A stretch of DNA of 64,000 nt from Fragum whitleyi. Taxonomy: Eukaryota; Mollusca; Bivalvia; Cardiida; Cardiidae. The stretch spans positions 41,739,869 to 41,803,868 of the forward strand of contig OX411554.1 in assembly GCA_948146395.1 (NCBI GenBank). The letters run 5' to 3'. Below are positions 63,979 to 64,000 of the stretch, one piece after another. The stretch's first letter is position 1; the number at the start of each line of letters is the position of its first letter. Position numbers and translations under genes: made by a program. The notes beneath the pieces were generated by a model. It ran no database searches. It was not told the DNA's origin and saw nothing but the letters and a program-made list of their open reading frames with translations.

Positions 63979-64000
63979 TTGTCAGTAAGCCGTTTCCTGA

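Overview
The window looks like nuclear DNA of a mollusc, most likely a bivalve. It is AT-rich and intron-rich, with microsatellites, tRNA-derived SINEs and many small palindromic mobile elements. It also holds repeats with a pearl-like layout: conserved ends, internal tandem blocks and a terminal hairpin. There is no bacterial gene organisation, no CRISPR array and no rRNA. The species call is an inference from repeat style and was not tested by a search.

Gene content is low. (1) At 1.66-1.97 kb on the minus strand is an exon that appears to hold the start codon and N-terminus of a RERE/atrophin-type corepressor, ending where the BAH domain should begin. The rest of that gene would lie beyond the left edge. 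(2) At 26.25-26.36 kb on the plus strand is a candidate first coding exon with a signal peptide and a phase-1 splice donor. I could not find its later exons. (3) Two complete short-chain dehydrogenase/reductase genes of the DCXR (L-xylulose reductase / dicarbonyl reductase) type lie on the minus strand, SDR1 at 40.24-40.99 kb and SDR2 at 58.74-59.49 kb. Each is a single uninterrupted coding exon with an acceptor-like site just before the ATG. A 28-codon copy of the same 3' end lies at 39.23-39.32 kb. In both genes the catalytic Tyr and Lys remain, but the catalytic Ser is replaced (Thr in SDR1, Ala in SDR2). SDR2 also has Asp for the conserved Asn.

Most of the rest is repeats. 2-6.6 kb: a TA-flanked element with Tc1/mariner-like ends, holding a pearl-like repeat and ending 17 nt from the RERE exon acceptor. 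7-20 kb: SINEs, a second pearl-like repeat, a LINE reverse-transcriptase remnant and ATTC-rich MITEs. 20-25 kb: hairpin repeats, an AAAC microsatellite of about 48 units and tandem palindromic MITEs. 26-38 kb: the dense MITE/SINE zone, including TTAA-flanked piggyBac-like MITEs and a clean element-in-element insertion with a 9-bp target duplication. 41.3-44.8 kb: a TTAA-flanked inverted repeat followed directly by a 2.5-kb hairpin. 46-55 kb: foldback elements, two more pearl-like arrays inside a TIR-bounded element, and a 177-bp tandem array. 60.8-62.7 kb: another foldback element with a second repeat nested in its loop.

The coding genes do not form a functional unit with each other, apart from the two SDR paralogs, which are a dispersed tandem duplication. 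The strongest leads are the SDR active-site changes, the transposon end beside the RERE-like splice acceptor, and the number of independent TTAA-targeting palindromic families.
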